From Saltatorellus ferox (GTDB lineage Bacteria; Planctomycetota; UBA1135; GCA-002686595): a stretch of 64,000 nt of DNA. The position numbers were made by a program, and so were the translations under genes. The notes beneath the pieces are model-generated. The model saw only the letters and a program-made list of their open reading frames with translations. It had not been told where the DNA came from and searched no databases. Of the stretch, positions 45,886 through 54,936 are shown piece after piece. Numbering within the stretch: the first letter of the stretch is position 1; every line of letters starts with the position of its first letter. The DNA is taken from contig CP036434.1 of the NCBI GenBank assembly GCA_007751475.1, positions 5,523,524 through 5,587,523 of the forward strand. The letters are read 5' to 3'.

Positions 45886-47337
45886 CTACTTTTTCTTCGG
45901 GTTCAGGAGTTCGGTGGCGCTGGCTGTGCCTGTGGACTCAAGGTAGCGGGCCAGGGGTTGGCGCAGGTCTAGCTCTCTCGAGCTTGGGGTGGGCAGGGAG
46001 TGGAAGGGGTCGGACGGGCTTGGGCGGGTGTGGTAGGTCAGCGTCAGCGGGGCTAGCTGGACGCTCACGGCGCTGTTGCCCTCGATCAGCGTTCCGCCGC
46101 GCACTCCCTTTCGGGTCATCGCGAAGGTGGCACGGGGTTGAAAGGCCGCGCCTGGGAACAGGGAGCGGCCCTCCAGGTCGTAGCGCGGCTCGAAACCCAG
46201 CGCGTCCAGGACCGTCGGGGTCAAGTCGATCAGGCTCGCCTGGATTTCCACGTCTCCGCGAAGCTCTGCCGCACGGAGCGCGATGGCCTCGGGGGTTTCG
46301 CCCAGCGGCTCCGGGAATCGGATCAGCATCGGGACCTGAAGGGCGTTCGGCATGAAGGACGGGATCAGGCCGTAGCGGCCCCCTTCGCCCAAGGCGGCAG
46401 GGCGCAGGCCGATCACGATCAAGACCGGTGGCGTCTCTCGGCGCTGGATCATCGCGCCCGCCAGACGGCGGAACGCCTGGTCCACCATCGCCACCTCCGT
46501 CGCGTGCAGCTCGGCGAGGCGCTGGCGATCCTCGTCCGTGAACTCATCCCGCATCCGCAGAAGCTCGGCGTGGCTCAGCCCCGCCTTCATCGGGCCCTCG
46601 TAGGGGATATCGGCCGCGGGGACGAGTCCCCGATAGAGATGGTGCGGCGGCCTTGGATCCCCGAACGTCGCCAGCAGGAACGCGGGCTCCGCGTGGCTCT
46701 CGAGCCACTCGATGCAGGCCGACACGACGTCGTCGGCCCGCGCCCCCACCACGGACCGCGCCTCCTCGGGAAGCAGCGTTCGCTCGAACCCGGGCACCGT
46801 AGGAACGGGCTCTCCCTCCCGGATCGGCGCCGCCGCCTCGAGGACCGTGGCCTGCGCCCGCGTCACCGGAGCGACCCCCGAGGGCAGAAGGTGCGGCAGG
46901 TGCTGCTCGTGTCCGAGAACGAGGGCCGTCCGATAGCCGTCGTGCTGGAGCGTCTCCGCCAGCGACGGCGTCCAGGGCTGCCCGTCCAGGTGCGCCGCAG
47001 TTCGCCCGGTCAGGGCGCCCGCCAGCGCCTCCTCCGGCCAGGGCGACGGCGCGAACGTATCCACGTACACCGCGCCTTCCTCACTGAGCCTGTCGAAGCC
47101 CACCGTATCGGCCAGCGCCCCGCCGAACGCCGAGAGGTCCGACAGCGCCAGCCCATCCACCGCCACGAGCAGCACATCGGGCCGCGGCACCAGGGCCCGG
47201 CCGCCCCCATCTCCTCTGGACTCGGCGGAAGCGGCGGCCCGGGTCTCGGAACCCGGCCCGCAACCCACCAGCACCGCCGCGACGGAGAGGAAAAGGAGGT
47301 GAAATCCGGCGCCGGTACGGGACGACGGGCCATGCAA
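45886..47337 (-). CDS. Sulfatase-like lipoprotein lacking catalytic residues
   Basis: The frame is open from a GTG at 47397, but a strong terminator lies between there and the lipobox, so I favour the in-frame TTG at 47337 (483 residues). That gives a normal lipoprotein signal: hydrophobic HLLFLSVAAVLV then GC. The alkaline-phosphatase/sulfatase fold is recognisable from VLLVAVDGLALSDLSAFGG, LAGALTGRTAAHLDGQPWTP, SLIDLTPTVLDALGFEP and LEGRSLFPG. The formylglycine motif CxPSR is replaced by APSPWPEEALAGA. The usual metal-binding DHG strand is replaced by VLIVIGLRPAALGEGG. It is therefore probably not an active sulfatase. It follows the M28 peptidase gene. Confidence 0.8.
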   Translation of the reverse strand: MHGPSSRTGAGFHLLFLSVAAVLVGCGPGSETRAAASAESRGDGGGRALVPRPDVLLVAVDGLALSDLSAFGGALADTVGFDRLSEEGAVYVDTFAPSPWPEEALAGALTGRTAAHLDGQPWTPSLAETLQHDGYRTALVLGHEQHLPHLLPSGVAPVTRAQATVLEAAAPIREGEPVPTVPGFERTLLPEEARSVVGARADDVVSACIEWLESHAEPAFLLATFGDPRPPHHLYRGLVPAADIPYEGPMKAGLSHAELLRMRDEFTDEDRQRLAELHATEVAMVDQAFRRLAGAMIQRRETPPVLIVIGLRPAALGEGGRYGLIPSFMPNALQVPMLIRFPEPLGETPEAIALRAAELRGDVEIQASLIDLTPTVLDALGFEPRYDLEGRSLFPGAAFQPRATFAMTRKGVRGGTLIEGNSAVSVQLAPLTLTYHTRPSPSDPFHSLPTPSSRELDLRQPLARYLESTGTASATELLNPKKK

Positions 47338-47374
47338 AAAAAGCGCGGGCGACTCGGAGTGACGAGTCGCCCGC
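47336..47374 (-). terminator. Strong intrinsic terminator after the M28 peptidase gene
   Basis: A perfect 12-bp stem (GCGGGCGACTCG with CGAGTCGCCCGC, 6-nt loop) at 47345-47374 is followed on the minus strand by GC and seven T residues. It starts 29 nt beyond the peptidase stop codon (47403). It overlaps the 5' end of the longest reading of the sulfatase-like gene, so that gene either starts after it or depends on readthrough. Confidence 0.9.
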
Positions 47375-47402
47375 GATGTGGGATCTGATTTCGTCACGGA
47401 CG

Positions 47403-49850
47403 TCAGGATCCATCTCCGCGGGCGCGGAGCGTCACCTTCTTCGTCATTTCTTTTCCATCGCGCTCGATCACGATCTGGATCTCGTCGCCGGGCTTCGCGC
47501 CGCCCAGCAGCCCGCCGAGGGCTCGGGCTCCATCGATCTCCTCGCCGTTCCAGCTAAGGACGCGGTCCCCAGCCTTGAGGCCGGCCTCGGCGGCCGGGCT
47601 CCCGGCCGTCACGCTCTCCGCGAGCACGCCACCCGCCGTATCGCCGTAGACCGGCCGGATGCCGAACATGACCCGGGAGCCCGCACGCGGCGAGTTCGAA
47701 GCGGCCACGGACGCCTGCGGCTCCGCCGTGGGCTTCGCCGGGGACTTCGGCGTGGACGAAATTCCGCGCGCTTGCAGCGGCACGGACTCCAGCACGACGC
47801 GCTGTCCCTCCCGCATCACCGTCAGCGCGACCTCGTCACCCACCTTGGAGGCGCGAAGCAGCGCGAGCAGGTCCGTCACCGGCGCTCCGTTCCACTCGAC
47901 GATCGTATCGCCGGCGCGCACGTCCGCCTCTGCCGCCGTCGAACCGGGGCTGACCCCGGTGACCACCAGGTCCGAAGGGTTGCTCAGGCTCACGCCCAGT
48001 CGCACCGACGGGCCGACCGTCCGCCCCCTGGCCCTGTCCGACTCCTCCACAGGCCGCTCGGAGCCAGGCTTGAAGAGGAAGGTGTCCGGTCGCTCGGCCG
48101 CCGCCATCGCGATGTCGTAGAAGAGGTTCGCCGCATGCACGGCATCGACGCGGTTGATCAGCGAGGAAACGTCCTGGGGCGTGTGGTAGTCGCCGTGGAA
48201 GTTCTCGATGATCGCGAAGAGCACCGGCATGCCGACGCCCTCGAACTTCGTGTGATCGCTCGCGCCCTTGGGGTTGCCCTTCGCCACGACGTTCAGCGGC
48301 GAGCGTTCCACGATCGGCATCACGAACTCCGCGAGCCCGTGCCCTGTCTCCAACCCGGAGAGCGACAGCGACTTCTCCGTGATCCTGCCGATCATGTCGA
48401 AGTTCATCATCAGCATATGCTTCTCCAGGGGAGCGACCGGGTTCTCCACGTAGTACTGGGACCCATGCAGCCCCGACTCCTCGGCGCTGAACCCCAGGAA
48501 AACGATGGAGCGTAGATCGCCACCATGCTGCGCGTAGGCCTCGGCCATCTTCTGCGCGATCAGGAGAATCCCCGCGCTGCCCGAGGCGTTGTCGTCCGCA
48601 CCGGGATGCAGCTTCTTTCCAGCCTGCGCATTGTCACGTGAGCCGAAGAGCCCCATCCCGAGGTGATCGAGGTGCGCGCCGATCGTGATGTACTGATCGG
48701 CGAGGCGCCCTTTGCCTGGAAGCACCGCCACGATGTTCTCGGCCCGCGTCTGTTCCTGTTCGATCTTCGCCTCGATGTGCATCTCACCGGGGAACGGAAG
48801 CGCGAACTGGCCCGCGTCGGCCGATCGCCTGACATCCTCCAGGGTTCGATCCCCAAAGGCCTGGGCGATGAGTCGCTCCCCTGCCTCGGTCGTCATGTGA
48901 AGGACGGGCACGTTCTGAAGACTCGACGCCGTCCCGCCGGGCGGGCGCAGCTGCTGCGCGCGCTTGTCCTGCGTCCCGGGGGGGTTCACTATGAGGATCC
49001 CCGCCGCGCCCCGATCGGCCGCCGCGCGGATCTTTCCGGTGAAAGCCGTCCGACCCGTCCAACCTTCCTCACCGTTGCGCCACTGACTCCAGCCGTTCGG
49101 GCCGATCGGCTCGAAGCGCAGCATCACCGCGATCTTCCCTTCGAGATCGAGGTCATCCGGAAAGCTCGTGTACCCGTTCGGCCCGCCGTCGATGCTGTAG
49201 CCGATGAAGACCGCGGGCGCCGTGACGGAGCCGCCGCTCCCCAGCGTCGTCACGGTGAAATCCTTCGCCGCGCCGTGTTCGAACTCCGGCTGCTCAATAC
49301 CAGCGCCGCCCCTCACCTCCAGCACGGCGCGCTTCACGGTTGCCACCGCGCCGAGGCGGAACGGCTGCCGGTAGCTGGCATTCGACTGGACGGCGATCGT
49401 CCCGTCCGAATTCTCGACCTCCTTCGGGAAGGGAGCCTGGAGCCCGTACTGATGGAAGTAGTACTCCATGTACTCCATGGCGCGCTCCATCCCGGGCGTT
49501 CCGGGGAGCCGCCCTTCCATCCAGGGACTCGCCAGGATCGTCAGGTGGTCGTTGTAGGTGCGGACCTCCTCGGAGACGTTGGCGAGAGCCTCGGCAATCC
49601 ACGGCCGCTCGTCGCCAGCGATCGAGTCCTTCGGCATCGGCGTGAGCGGCTTCTCCGCCACGGCGTCACCGCCCTGCGCAGAAGCGGCCGGGTACCCCGT
49701 GGCTCGGGCCATGGACATGGTCGCCGAAGCGGCCGCCGCCATCGAGACGAACGCGAGCGCCAGGCGCCGTGAAGGAAAACGGTCCGAGGTCGTCACGACC
49801 CCCGAGGGGAAGGAAAGAGAAGTCAACGTTTCGGAGAAGGTCAGGGACAA
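47403..49850 (-). CDS. Secreted M28-family metallopeptidase with PA and two PDZ domains
   Basis: An 815-residue protein with a signal-like hydrophobic stretch near residues 30-50. A protease-associated (PA) insert lies around 195-340 (VFIGYSIDGGPNGYTSFPDD). The M28 zinc site is complete: GAHLDHLG (His ~389), GADDNASGSAG (Asp ~415), SAEESGLHGS (Glu pair ~456), NFDMIGR (Asp ~486) and DYHTPQDV (His ~550). Two PDZ domains follow (about 613-690 and 730-803), with VTGVSPGSTAAEADVRAGDT and ESVTAGSPAAEAGLKAGDRV. M28 peptidases of this layout are co-catalytic dizinc aminopeptidases acting outside the cytoplasm. Fused PDZ domains probably recruit substrates or partners. Confidence 0.94.
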   Translation of the reverse strand: MSLTFSETLTSLSFPSGVVTTSDRFPSRRLALAFVSMAAAASATMSMARATGYPAASAQGGDAVAEKPLTPMPKDSIAGDERPWIAEALANVSEEVRTYNDHLTILASPWMEGRLPGTPGMERAMEYMEYYFHQYGLQAPFPKEVENSDGTIAVQSNASYRQPFRLGAVATVKRAVLEVRGGAGIEQPEFEHGAAKDFTVTTLGSGGSVTAPAVFIGYSIDGGPNGYTSFPDDLDLEGKIAVMLRFEPIGPNGWSQWRNGEEGWTGRTAFTGKIRAAADRGAAGILIVNPPGTQDKRAQQLRPPGGTASSLQNVPVLHMTTEAGERLIAQAFGDRTLEDVRRSADAGQFALPFPGEMHIEAKIEQEQTRAENIVAVLPGKGRLADQYITIGAHLDHLGMGLFGSRDNAQAGKKLHPGADDNASGSAGILLIAQKMAEAYAQHGGDLRSIVFLGFSAEESGLHGSQYYVENPVAPLEKHMLMMNFDMIGRITEKSLSLSGLETGHGLAEFVMPIVERSPLNVVAKGNPKGASDHTKFEGVGMPVLFAIIENFHGDYHTPQDVSSLINRVDAVHAANLFYDIAMAAAERPDTFLFKPGSERPVEESDRARGRTVGPSVRLGVSLSNPSDLVVTGVSPGSTAAEADVRAGDTIVEWNGAPVTDLLALLRASKVGDEVALTVMREGQRVVLESVPLQARGISSTPKSPAKPTAEPQASVAASNSPRAGSRVMFGIRPVYGDTAGGVLAESVTAGSPAAEAGLKAGDRVLSWNGEEIDGARALGGLLGGAKPGDEIQIVIERDGKEMTKKVTLRARGDGS

Positions 49851-50035
49851 GGGATGGGAACCCGGAGCCAGCTCGACCCACAGTTGGGGACAGGTGGCAG
49901 TCGCGGGCAGAAGGCTCCGTGCCTATCGTAGGGCGAGGTGTCCCCGCTCCAGCCCCCGGCAGATGGAACCAGCGTAAGTTCGACGTTGGCCAGACGCGTT
50001 TCGTACCGTTGGCGCCCCTTCGTCCCGACCACCCG

Positions 50036-51430
50036 ATGCCCTCTCCCCCTCCACCGCTGTCCTCGCCCGTAGGGCCACGCCCCGCGCCCGTCGCCCTCTG
50101 GATCCTCATGGTCTGGATCGGTGCGGCGCTGGCCCCCCTCGCTGCGGGCGAACGCTCCGCGAAGGCCGTCGACCCCAAGGACGGCCCGGACGTGGACCTC
50201 CGGATCGCGGTAGAGGACGACGAGATCCGCTTCCAGGTCATCACGAACCTCGCGTTCCTGGACGCCACCACCGCGGCCTCCCGCGAGGACCCCGCCACGC
50301 TCGCGGCAGCGGAGGCGCCCGACGCCATGACCGCCCTCTTCGATCTCTTCCGAAGTGAGAACGAGGTCACGATCGACGGCACTGTCGTCCAGCCGATCGC
50401 CCCGGATCCGGGCAGGGACTTCGAGTTCGACCCCGGCGACCCGAGCCTCTTCCCCCACTTCGTCCGGTACGGCGCCACCGCCGTGGCCAAGACGCGCCTG
50501 ACCCTGCGCTACCCCTGCAAGAGTCCGCCGCGCCGCGTCTCCGTCACCTGGGGCATCTGGCCCGCCAACGAGCAGATCGCCGTCGAGGGTCGCGAGACCC
50601 CCTCCATCGAGATCCTCGCTCGCTTCGCCGCGGGCGGCGTCGATCGGGTCATCACGCTCAAGGAGAGCGAGCCCCAGTACACGTGGCACCGCGAGGCCGA
50701 TGCGGGTCGCAATCGCATGGCCGCCGTACCGCCGATCACCGAGAACGAGAAGCCGAGGCTGCCCTGGGGTGCCGGCGCTGGCGCCGTCCTTTCCCTCCTC
50801 TGCGTGCTGAAAGGCCCGCGCGCCCTGCGACGGACGCTCTTCGGTCCTCTCGCCGTCGTGTTCACCGCGCTCGTCGCCCTCCAGCTCAGCGCGCGCGACG
50901 TCGACCTTCCGACCGAGGCCGAGGCCCTCGCGATCTTCGAGCCCCTGCACGAGAACATCTACCGCGCGTTCGACTACACCGACGAGAGCGCCGTCTACGA
51001 CGCACTCGCCCAGAGCGTCGACGGGCAGCTCCTCTCGGCGCTCTACGACGACGTCTATCGCAGCCTGGTGCTCCAGGAAGAAGGCGGCGCCGTGGCCAAG
51101 GTCACCGCCGTTCGCCACGACCGTATGACCGTCGGCGACATCGGACTCGTCGGCCGCCAGAAGCGTGTCGGCTTCCGCCTCGAGTGCCAGTGGCAGGTCG
51201 ATGGCGCCGTCTATCACTGGGGCCACGCCCACACGCGCACGAACGAGTACATCGCGCGCTACACCGTGCACGCGGGCGACGACGGATGGCGGATCGCCGC
51301 GAGCCAGCCGATCGAGCAGCGACGCGTGGACTCGGCTCCGCTGAGTGACCTCGACATGGGGAACGAAAACCGCTGGCGCGCCGCCACCTCGGGCGAGACC
51401 ACGATCGAGGAAGGCCCGCGTGAGTACTGA
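50036..51430 (+). CDS. Exported membrane protein heading an ABC transport operon
   Basis: From ATG 50036 the protein is 464 residues; the frame before it overlaps the divergent peptidase gene region. A signal/anchor lies at about 20-40 (VALWILMVWIGAALAPLAAG). An extracytoplasmic beta-rich domain runs to ~235. A pair of hydrophobic segments follows at about 240-285 (AGAGAVLSLLCVLKG, FGPLAVVFTALVAL). The C-terminal region (~300-450) ends with VHAGDDGWRIAASQPIEQRR, a pattern like NTF2/SnoaL-type accessory domains. I do not recognise the family. Its stop overlaps the GTG of the ATPase gene, so it is likely an accessory component of the transporter encoded next. Confidence 0.8.
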   Translation: MPSPPPPLSSPVGPRPAPVALWILMVWIGAALAPLAAGERSAKAVDPKDGPDVDLRIAVEDDEIRFQVITNLAFLDATTAASREDPATLAAAEAPDAMTALFDLFRSENEVTIDGTVVQPIAPDPGRDFEFDPGDPSLFPHFVRYGATAVAKTRLTLRYPCKSPPRRVSVTWGIWPANEQIAVEGRETPSIEILARFAAGGVDRVITLKESEPQYTWHREADAGRNRMAAVPPITENEKPRLPWGAGAGAVLSLLCVLKGPRALRRTLFGPLAVVFTALVALQLSARDVDLPTEAEALAIFEPLHENIYRAFDYTDESAVYDALAQSVDGQLLSALYDDVYRSLVLQEEGGAVAKVTAVRHDRMTVGDIGLVGRQKRVGFRLECQWQVDGAVYHWGHAHTRTNEYIARYTVHAGDDGWRIAASQPIEQRRVDSAPLSDLDMGNENRWRAATSGETTIEEGPREY

Positions 51431-52133
51431 CACAGCGCTCGCCGCCGAGATCGAAGACGTCGTCTTCCAGCGCAGGACCGGAGGCGACGACGCAGCCCCC
51501 TTCGAGCTGCGTGTGTCCAGCCTCCGGCTGCACGCCGGGGAGGCCGTCGCCTGCATCGGACCCAGCGGCTCGGGGAAAACGACGCTCGTCCACCTGCTCG
51601 CCGGCATCCTGACGCCCCATGCTGGCGAGATCCGACTGGCCGGCGCGCGCATCGACGGGCTCCACGAAAGCGCGCGGCGCGCGCGCCGCGCGCGCGAGAT
51701 CGGCCTCGTCTTCCAGGAATTCGAGCTGCTCGACTACCTCGATGCGCTCGACAATATCCTGCTGCCCATCCGACTCGGCCGAGGCGACCTCGTCGCGGGC
51801 GCCGCGCGTGCTCGCGGGCTGGCGCACGCCCTCGGGATCGCTCCGCTGCTCCGCCGCGTGTCCGCCCGACTCAGCCAGGGCGAGCGCCAGCGCGTCGCGA
51901 TCGCACGCGCGCTCGTGACCTCGCCCTCGCTCGTCCTCTGCGATGAACCGACGGGCAACCTCGACCCGGAGAGCGCTGGCTCGGTGCTCGACCTGCTCCT
52001 CGAACAAGCGCGCGAGCACGAGGCCGCGCTGCTGATGGTCACCCACGACCACACTCTGCTCGGGCGATTCGATCGCGTGATCGACGTTCGGGAGCTGGCC
52101 CGACCGGCGCGGCGCGGGGAGGCCCAGCCGTGA
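51420..52133 (+). CDS. ABC transporter ATP-binding protein (LolD/MacB type)
   Basis: A 237-residue protein starting at GTG 51420 (VSTDTALAAEIEDVV), overlapping the preceding stop by 11 nt. All ABC motifs are present: Walker A GPSGSGKTT, Q-loop VFQEFELLDYLDALDN, signature LSQGERQRVAIARAL, Walker B LVLCDEPTGNLD and H-loop VTHDH. The LDYLDALDNILLP sequence after the Q-loop is typical of the LolD/MacB/FtsE branch rather than of the ZnuC branch. It overlaps the permease gene by 4 nt. A run of alternating G and C near 51670 encodes the Arg/Ala-rich RRARRAREIG loop. Confidence 0.95.
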   Translation: MSTDTALAAEIEDVVFQRRTGGDDAAPFELRVSSLRLHAGEAVACIGPSGSGKTTLVHLLAGILTPHAGEIRLAGARIDGLHESARRARRAREIGLVFQEFELLDYLDALDNILLPIRLGRGDLVAGAARARGLAHALGIAPLLRRVSARLSQGERQRVAIARALVTSPSLVLCDEPTGNLDPESAGSVLDLLLEQAREHEAALLMVTHDHTLLGRFDRVIDVRELARPARRGEAQP

Positions 52134-53299
52134 GCGGCCTCCTGTACCTGGCCTGGCGACACGCGCGCGCGCACGGCGCGCGCACCGCGCTGCTGATCCT
52201 CTGCATCGCACTCGCGCTCTGGGTCCCGCTGACCGCGGGCGTTCTCGCCCGGCGCTACAACACCGACCTGCGCGCGCGAGCCAACTCCACGCCGCTCCTG
52301 ATCGGTGCGCCCGGGAACCGCTACGACCTCACCCTCGCGGCGCTCTACTTCCGCCCCTCCGAGCGCATCGAGACGATCAGCTACCGCGCCCTCGACGAAC
52401 TGCAGGCCGAGAATCGAGCCACCTGCATCCCCCTGCACCAGCGCTTCACCGCCCGCGGCTTTCCCGTCGTCGCCACGAGCATCGAGTACGCCGAGTTCCG
52501 CGACCTGCGCCTCGCCGAGGGCAGCGACCCGCTTCGCATCGGAGCGTGCACGCTCGGCGCGACCGTCGCCGAAGACCTCGGTTTGAAGAGCGGCGATTTC
52601 CTCTACTCCGACCCGACAGAGCTCTACGACATCGCGCGCCCTCCGGCGCTGAAGATGCGCATCTCGGGCGTGTACGCGAAGACCGGCGGCCCCGACGACG
52701 GCGCCGTGTTCTGCGACGTTCGAACCGCGTGGGTCCTGGAGGGCATCGCGCATGGCCATGTGGAGGCCGAGGAGATCGACGAGGCGCTCGTTCTGTCGCG
52801 CACCGACGACTCCGTTTCCGTGAGCGGCGCACTGATCGAGTACGCAGAGGTCACCGAGGCCAACGAGGCGTCGTTCCACTACCACGGCGACACGTCGCTT
52901 CTGCCGCTGACGGCCGTGCTCGCGGTCCCGCGCTCGACGAAGGACGCGACGCTCCTGAAGAGCGGCGTCAACGCGCGCATGCCCCTGCAGGCCGTGACGC
53001 CCAGCGCGGTGATCGACGACCTCCTCGGCGTGGTCTTCAGGGTCAAGGCGTTCTTCGATCTCGTCGGCCTCTTCCTCGTGGTCACGACCGCGGCGCTGGT
53101 CGGTCTCGTATTCTTGCTCTCGTCCAGGCTGCGCACGGCCGAGATGCGAACGCTCGATCGAATCGGAGCGCCGCGCAGCGCCGCCAGAACCTTGATCGCG
53201 CTGGAGGTGGTCGGGACGCTCGTCGTCGCCGCTTGCCTCAGCGTTTCCGCCACCGCCCTCACGCTCCGATTCCTGCCCGACCTCGTCGCTTCGTTCTGA
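52130..53299 (+). CDS. FtsX-like ABC transporter permease
   Basis: A 389-residue protein starting at GTG 52130 (GTGA overlap with the ATPase stop). One N-terminal membrane helix (about 19-40, ALLILCIALALWVPLTAGVL), a large extracytoplasmic domain (about 45-285), and C-terminal helices (about 303-330 and 355-380) match the MacB/FtsX layout. Only about two C-terminal helices are clear where three are usual, so the fourth is short or missing. The soluble domain contains a FHYHGD sequence that might bind metal. It is coupled to a ZnuA-like lipoprotein gene (TGATG). Confidence 0.9.
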   Translation: MSGLLYLAWRHARAHGARTALLILCIALALWVPLTAGVLARRYNTDLRARANSTPLLIGAPGNRYDLTLAALYFRPSERIETISYRALDELQAENRATCIPLHQRFTARGFPVVATSIEYAEFRDLRLAEGSDPLRIGACTLGATVAEDLGLKSGDFLYSDPTELYDIARPPALKMRISGVYAKTGGPDDGAVFCDVRTAWVLEGIAHGHVEAEEIDEALVLSRTDDSVSVSGALIEYAEVTEANEASFHYHGDTSLLPLTAVLAVPRSTKDATLLKSGVNARMPLQAVTPSAVIDDLLGVVFRVKAFFDLVGLFLVVTTAALVGLVFLLSSRLRTAEMRTLDRIGAPRSAARTLIALEVVGTLVVAACLSVSATALTLRFLPDLVASF

Positions 53300-54237
53300 T
53301 GCCCGTACCCCGCTTCGCTCTCCTCCTCGCCGTCGCGCTCGATGGTCTCTCCTGCGGCGGCGCTTCCGCTCCCGGCGCCGAGCGCGCCGGAATCCGTGAA
53401 GTCGTGACCGTCGCCTCCGCGCCCGCCGAGCTCATCGCCGAGGTCAGCGTGGGGCCGGGGCTCGTGGAACGGCTGGGGGCGGACGCGAGCGCCGGGGGCT
53501 GGTCACCGAGCAACGCCGACCTCGTCTCCCTCGTCACCGCCCGACGGGTCCTCCTGATGGGCGCCGAGTTCGAGCCCTGGGCGCAGCGCGCGGGGCTTCC
53601 GCCGAGCCGCACCATCACGCTCGGCGACGGTCTCTCCAGGGACGCCTTCATCGCGACGGCGACGGTCTCCCACACGCACGGGCAGGGGCCGTCCCACAGC
53701 CACGGGGGCGTGGTCCTGACGGTCTGGACGGATCCTGCGCAGCTGCGGGCCATGGTGCACGGGGCGGGCGAGATGCTTGCGGGGGTCCTCGAGGCGCCCG
53801 AGGCCCCGGACGCCGCGACGCAGGCTGTGAAGCGGCACGAGGCCTTCGAGGCGGAGGTCGCTGCGTACGAGGCTGCCATCGCCGATTTGAAGGAGCGGGT
53901 CGGCGGCCGAAGACTGTTCGCGGTGGCCCACGGGCTGGAGTACGTGGCGAGGGCGGCGGATGCGCCGCTCCTTGTGACGCTGCTGGAAATCGAGGCCAGC
54001 GGGGAGCGCAACGACCATGCGGCGGCCCTCCTGGAACAGGCGGCGGCCGAACCGGGGCACGCGGGCGTGCTCGTCTGGCTCGGGCCGATCGACGCACCGT
54101 TTGAGAAGATCGCGAAGGAAGGCCTGGGCCTCACTTCGGTCCGGGTCGACCTGGGGCTGGAGGGCTCCGGCGCGACGCTCCTTTCGAGGATGACGAAGAG
54201 CCTCGAGGGACTCAGCGCAGCAGTTGCCCCGCGCTGA
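53299..54237 (+). CDS. ZnuA-like metal-binding lipoprotein with a His-rich loop
   Basis: A 312-residue protein. The N-terminus MPVPRFALLLAVALDGLSCG has a lipobox-like LSCG. The family (cluster A-I, zinc/manganese binding) is recognisable from SPSNADLVSLVTARRVLLMG, AEFEPWAQRAG, the long helical backbone (~150-210) and LFAVAHGLEYVAR. A His-rich insert SHTHGQGPSHSHGG sits where ZnuA proteins carry their His loop. The first ZnuA ligand (PHxFEP) and the second (DPHVWLDP, here VVLTVWTDP) lack His; only AHG in the third position is kept. Binding is therefore altered or limited to the loop. It pairs with a MacB-type ATPase and permease, not a ZnuBC pair. Confidence 0.85.
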   Translation: MPVPRFALLLAVALDGLSCGGASAPGAERAGIREVVTVASAPAELIAEVSVGPGLVERLGADASAGGWSPSNADLVSLVTARRVLLMGAEFEPWAQRAGLPPSRTITLGDGLSRDAFIATATVSHTHGQGPSHSHGGVVLTVWTDPAQLRAMVHGAGEMLAGVLEAPEAPDAATQAVKRHEAFEAEVAAYEAAIADLKERVGGRRLFAVAHGLEYVARAADAPLLVTLLEIEASGERNDHAAALLEQAAAEPGHAGVLVWLGPIDAPFEKIAKEGLGLTSVRVDLGLEGSGATLLSRMTKSLEGLSAAVAPR

Positions 54238-54267
54238 ATCGCGGGCGCTCGGGTAGTCTGGTCCCAC

Positions 54268-54936
54268 ATGGATGAATCAGCGGATTCGCGCGGCCCGATG
54301 GAATCGAACGCGGAGATGCGAGCCCTCGACGCGGCGGCGCGGGGCGACACCACGCTGCTGGGTGATCTCCTCTCGCAGCACTCGGACCGGCTCCGCAGGA
54401 TCGCCCAGGCGAGGATCGACCCTCGGATCGCGGCGCGCCTTGGCCCGGACGACGTCCTTCAGGAGGCCTTTCTCGACGTCGCCCGAAGGATCGGCGAGTA
54501 CCTGGAGCAGCGGAACGCGCAATCGGAAGAGCGGCTGCCGTTCTTCCTCTGGGTTCGGCTCCTGACGCGCCAGGTGATCGCTCGGCTCCACCGGGAGCAC
54601 CTCGGCGCTCTCAAGCGCGACGCAGGTCGCGAGGCGCGTTCGCCCCGCCAGGCCCTCGGTTGTACCACCGTTCTGATCGCTCATCAGCTGGCGTCGTCGC
54701 ACACGACGCCCACCGGTGCGCTGAGGAGGATCGAGCAGAGGGAGGCGGTCGCCGTGGCCCTCGAACGCCTGAGCGAGGACGACCGCGAGGTCTTGATGCT
54801 GCGGCACTACGAGGAGCTCTCCAATCAAGAGATCGCGACACTCCTCGGCGTGACGGAATCGGGCGCCAGCATGCGCCATCTTCGGGCCTTGACGCGGCTC
54901 AAGGCCATCACGGCGGACCTCGAACTTTCCCAGTAG
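54268..54936 (+). CDS. ECF-type sigma factor
   Basis: A 222-residue protein. Region 2 lies at about 20-100, with LGPDDVLQEAFLDVARRIGE and FFLWVRLLTRQVIARLHREH. A linker of about 50 residues contains SSHTTPTGALRRIEQRE. Region 4 (about 150-215) has LSEDDREVLMLRHYEELSNQ followed by the helix-turn-helix EIATLLGVTESGASMRHLRA. It resembles the sigma factors encoded next to Ser/Thr kinase genes in Planctomycetota. Its stop overlaps the GTG of the pseudokinase gene by one base (TAGTG), so it is co-expressed with it. No anti-sigma factor gene is adjacent. Confidence 0.93.
   Translation: MDESADSRGPMESNAEMRALDAAARGDTTLLGDLLSQHSDRLRRIAQARIDPRIAARLGPDDVLQEAFLDVARRIGEYLEQRNAQSEERLPFFLWVRLLTRQVIARLHREHLGALKRDAGREARSPRQALGCTTVLIAHQLASSHTTPTGALRRIEQREAVAVALERLSEDDREVLMLRHYEELSNQEIATLLGVTESGASMRHLRALTRLKAITADLELSQ

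Noticed and set aside
45572..45946. Short proteins rich in VRPFRN/GTDGPG-type motifs encoded by the repeat array
   Set aside because: The unit is 29 bp, so the reading frame shifts every repeat; the open frames on both strands are by-products of the lack of stops in the repeat.
45886..47337. Active sulfatase
   Set aside because: The CxPSR formylglycine motif and the DHG metal strand are missing.
51660..51705. GC-palindromic stretch as a regulatory or Z-DNA element
   Set aside because: It encodes the Arg/Ala loop of the ABC ATPase at a conserved position; alternating GC follows from codon use.
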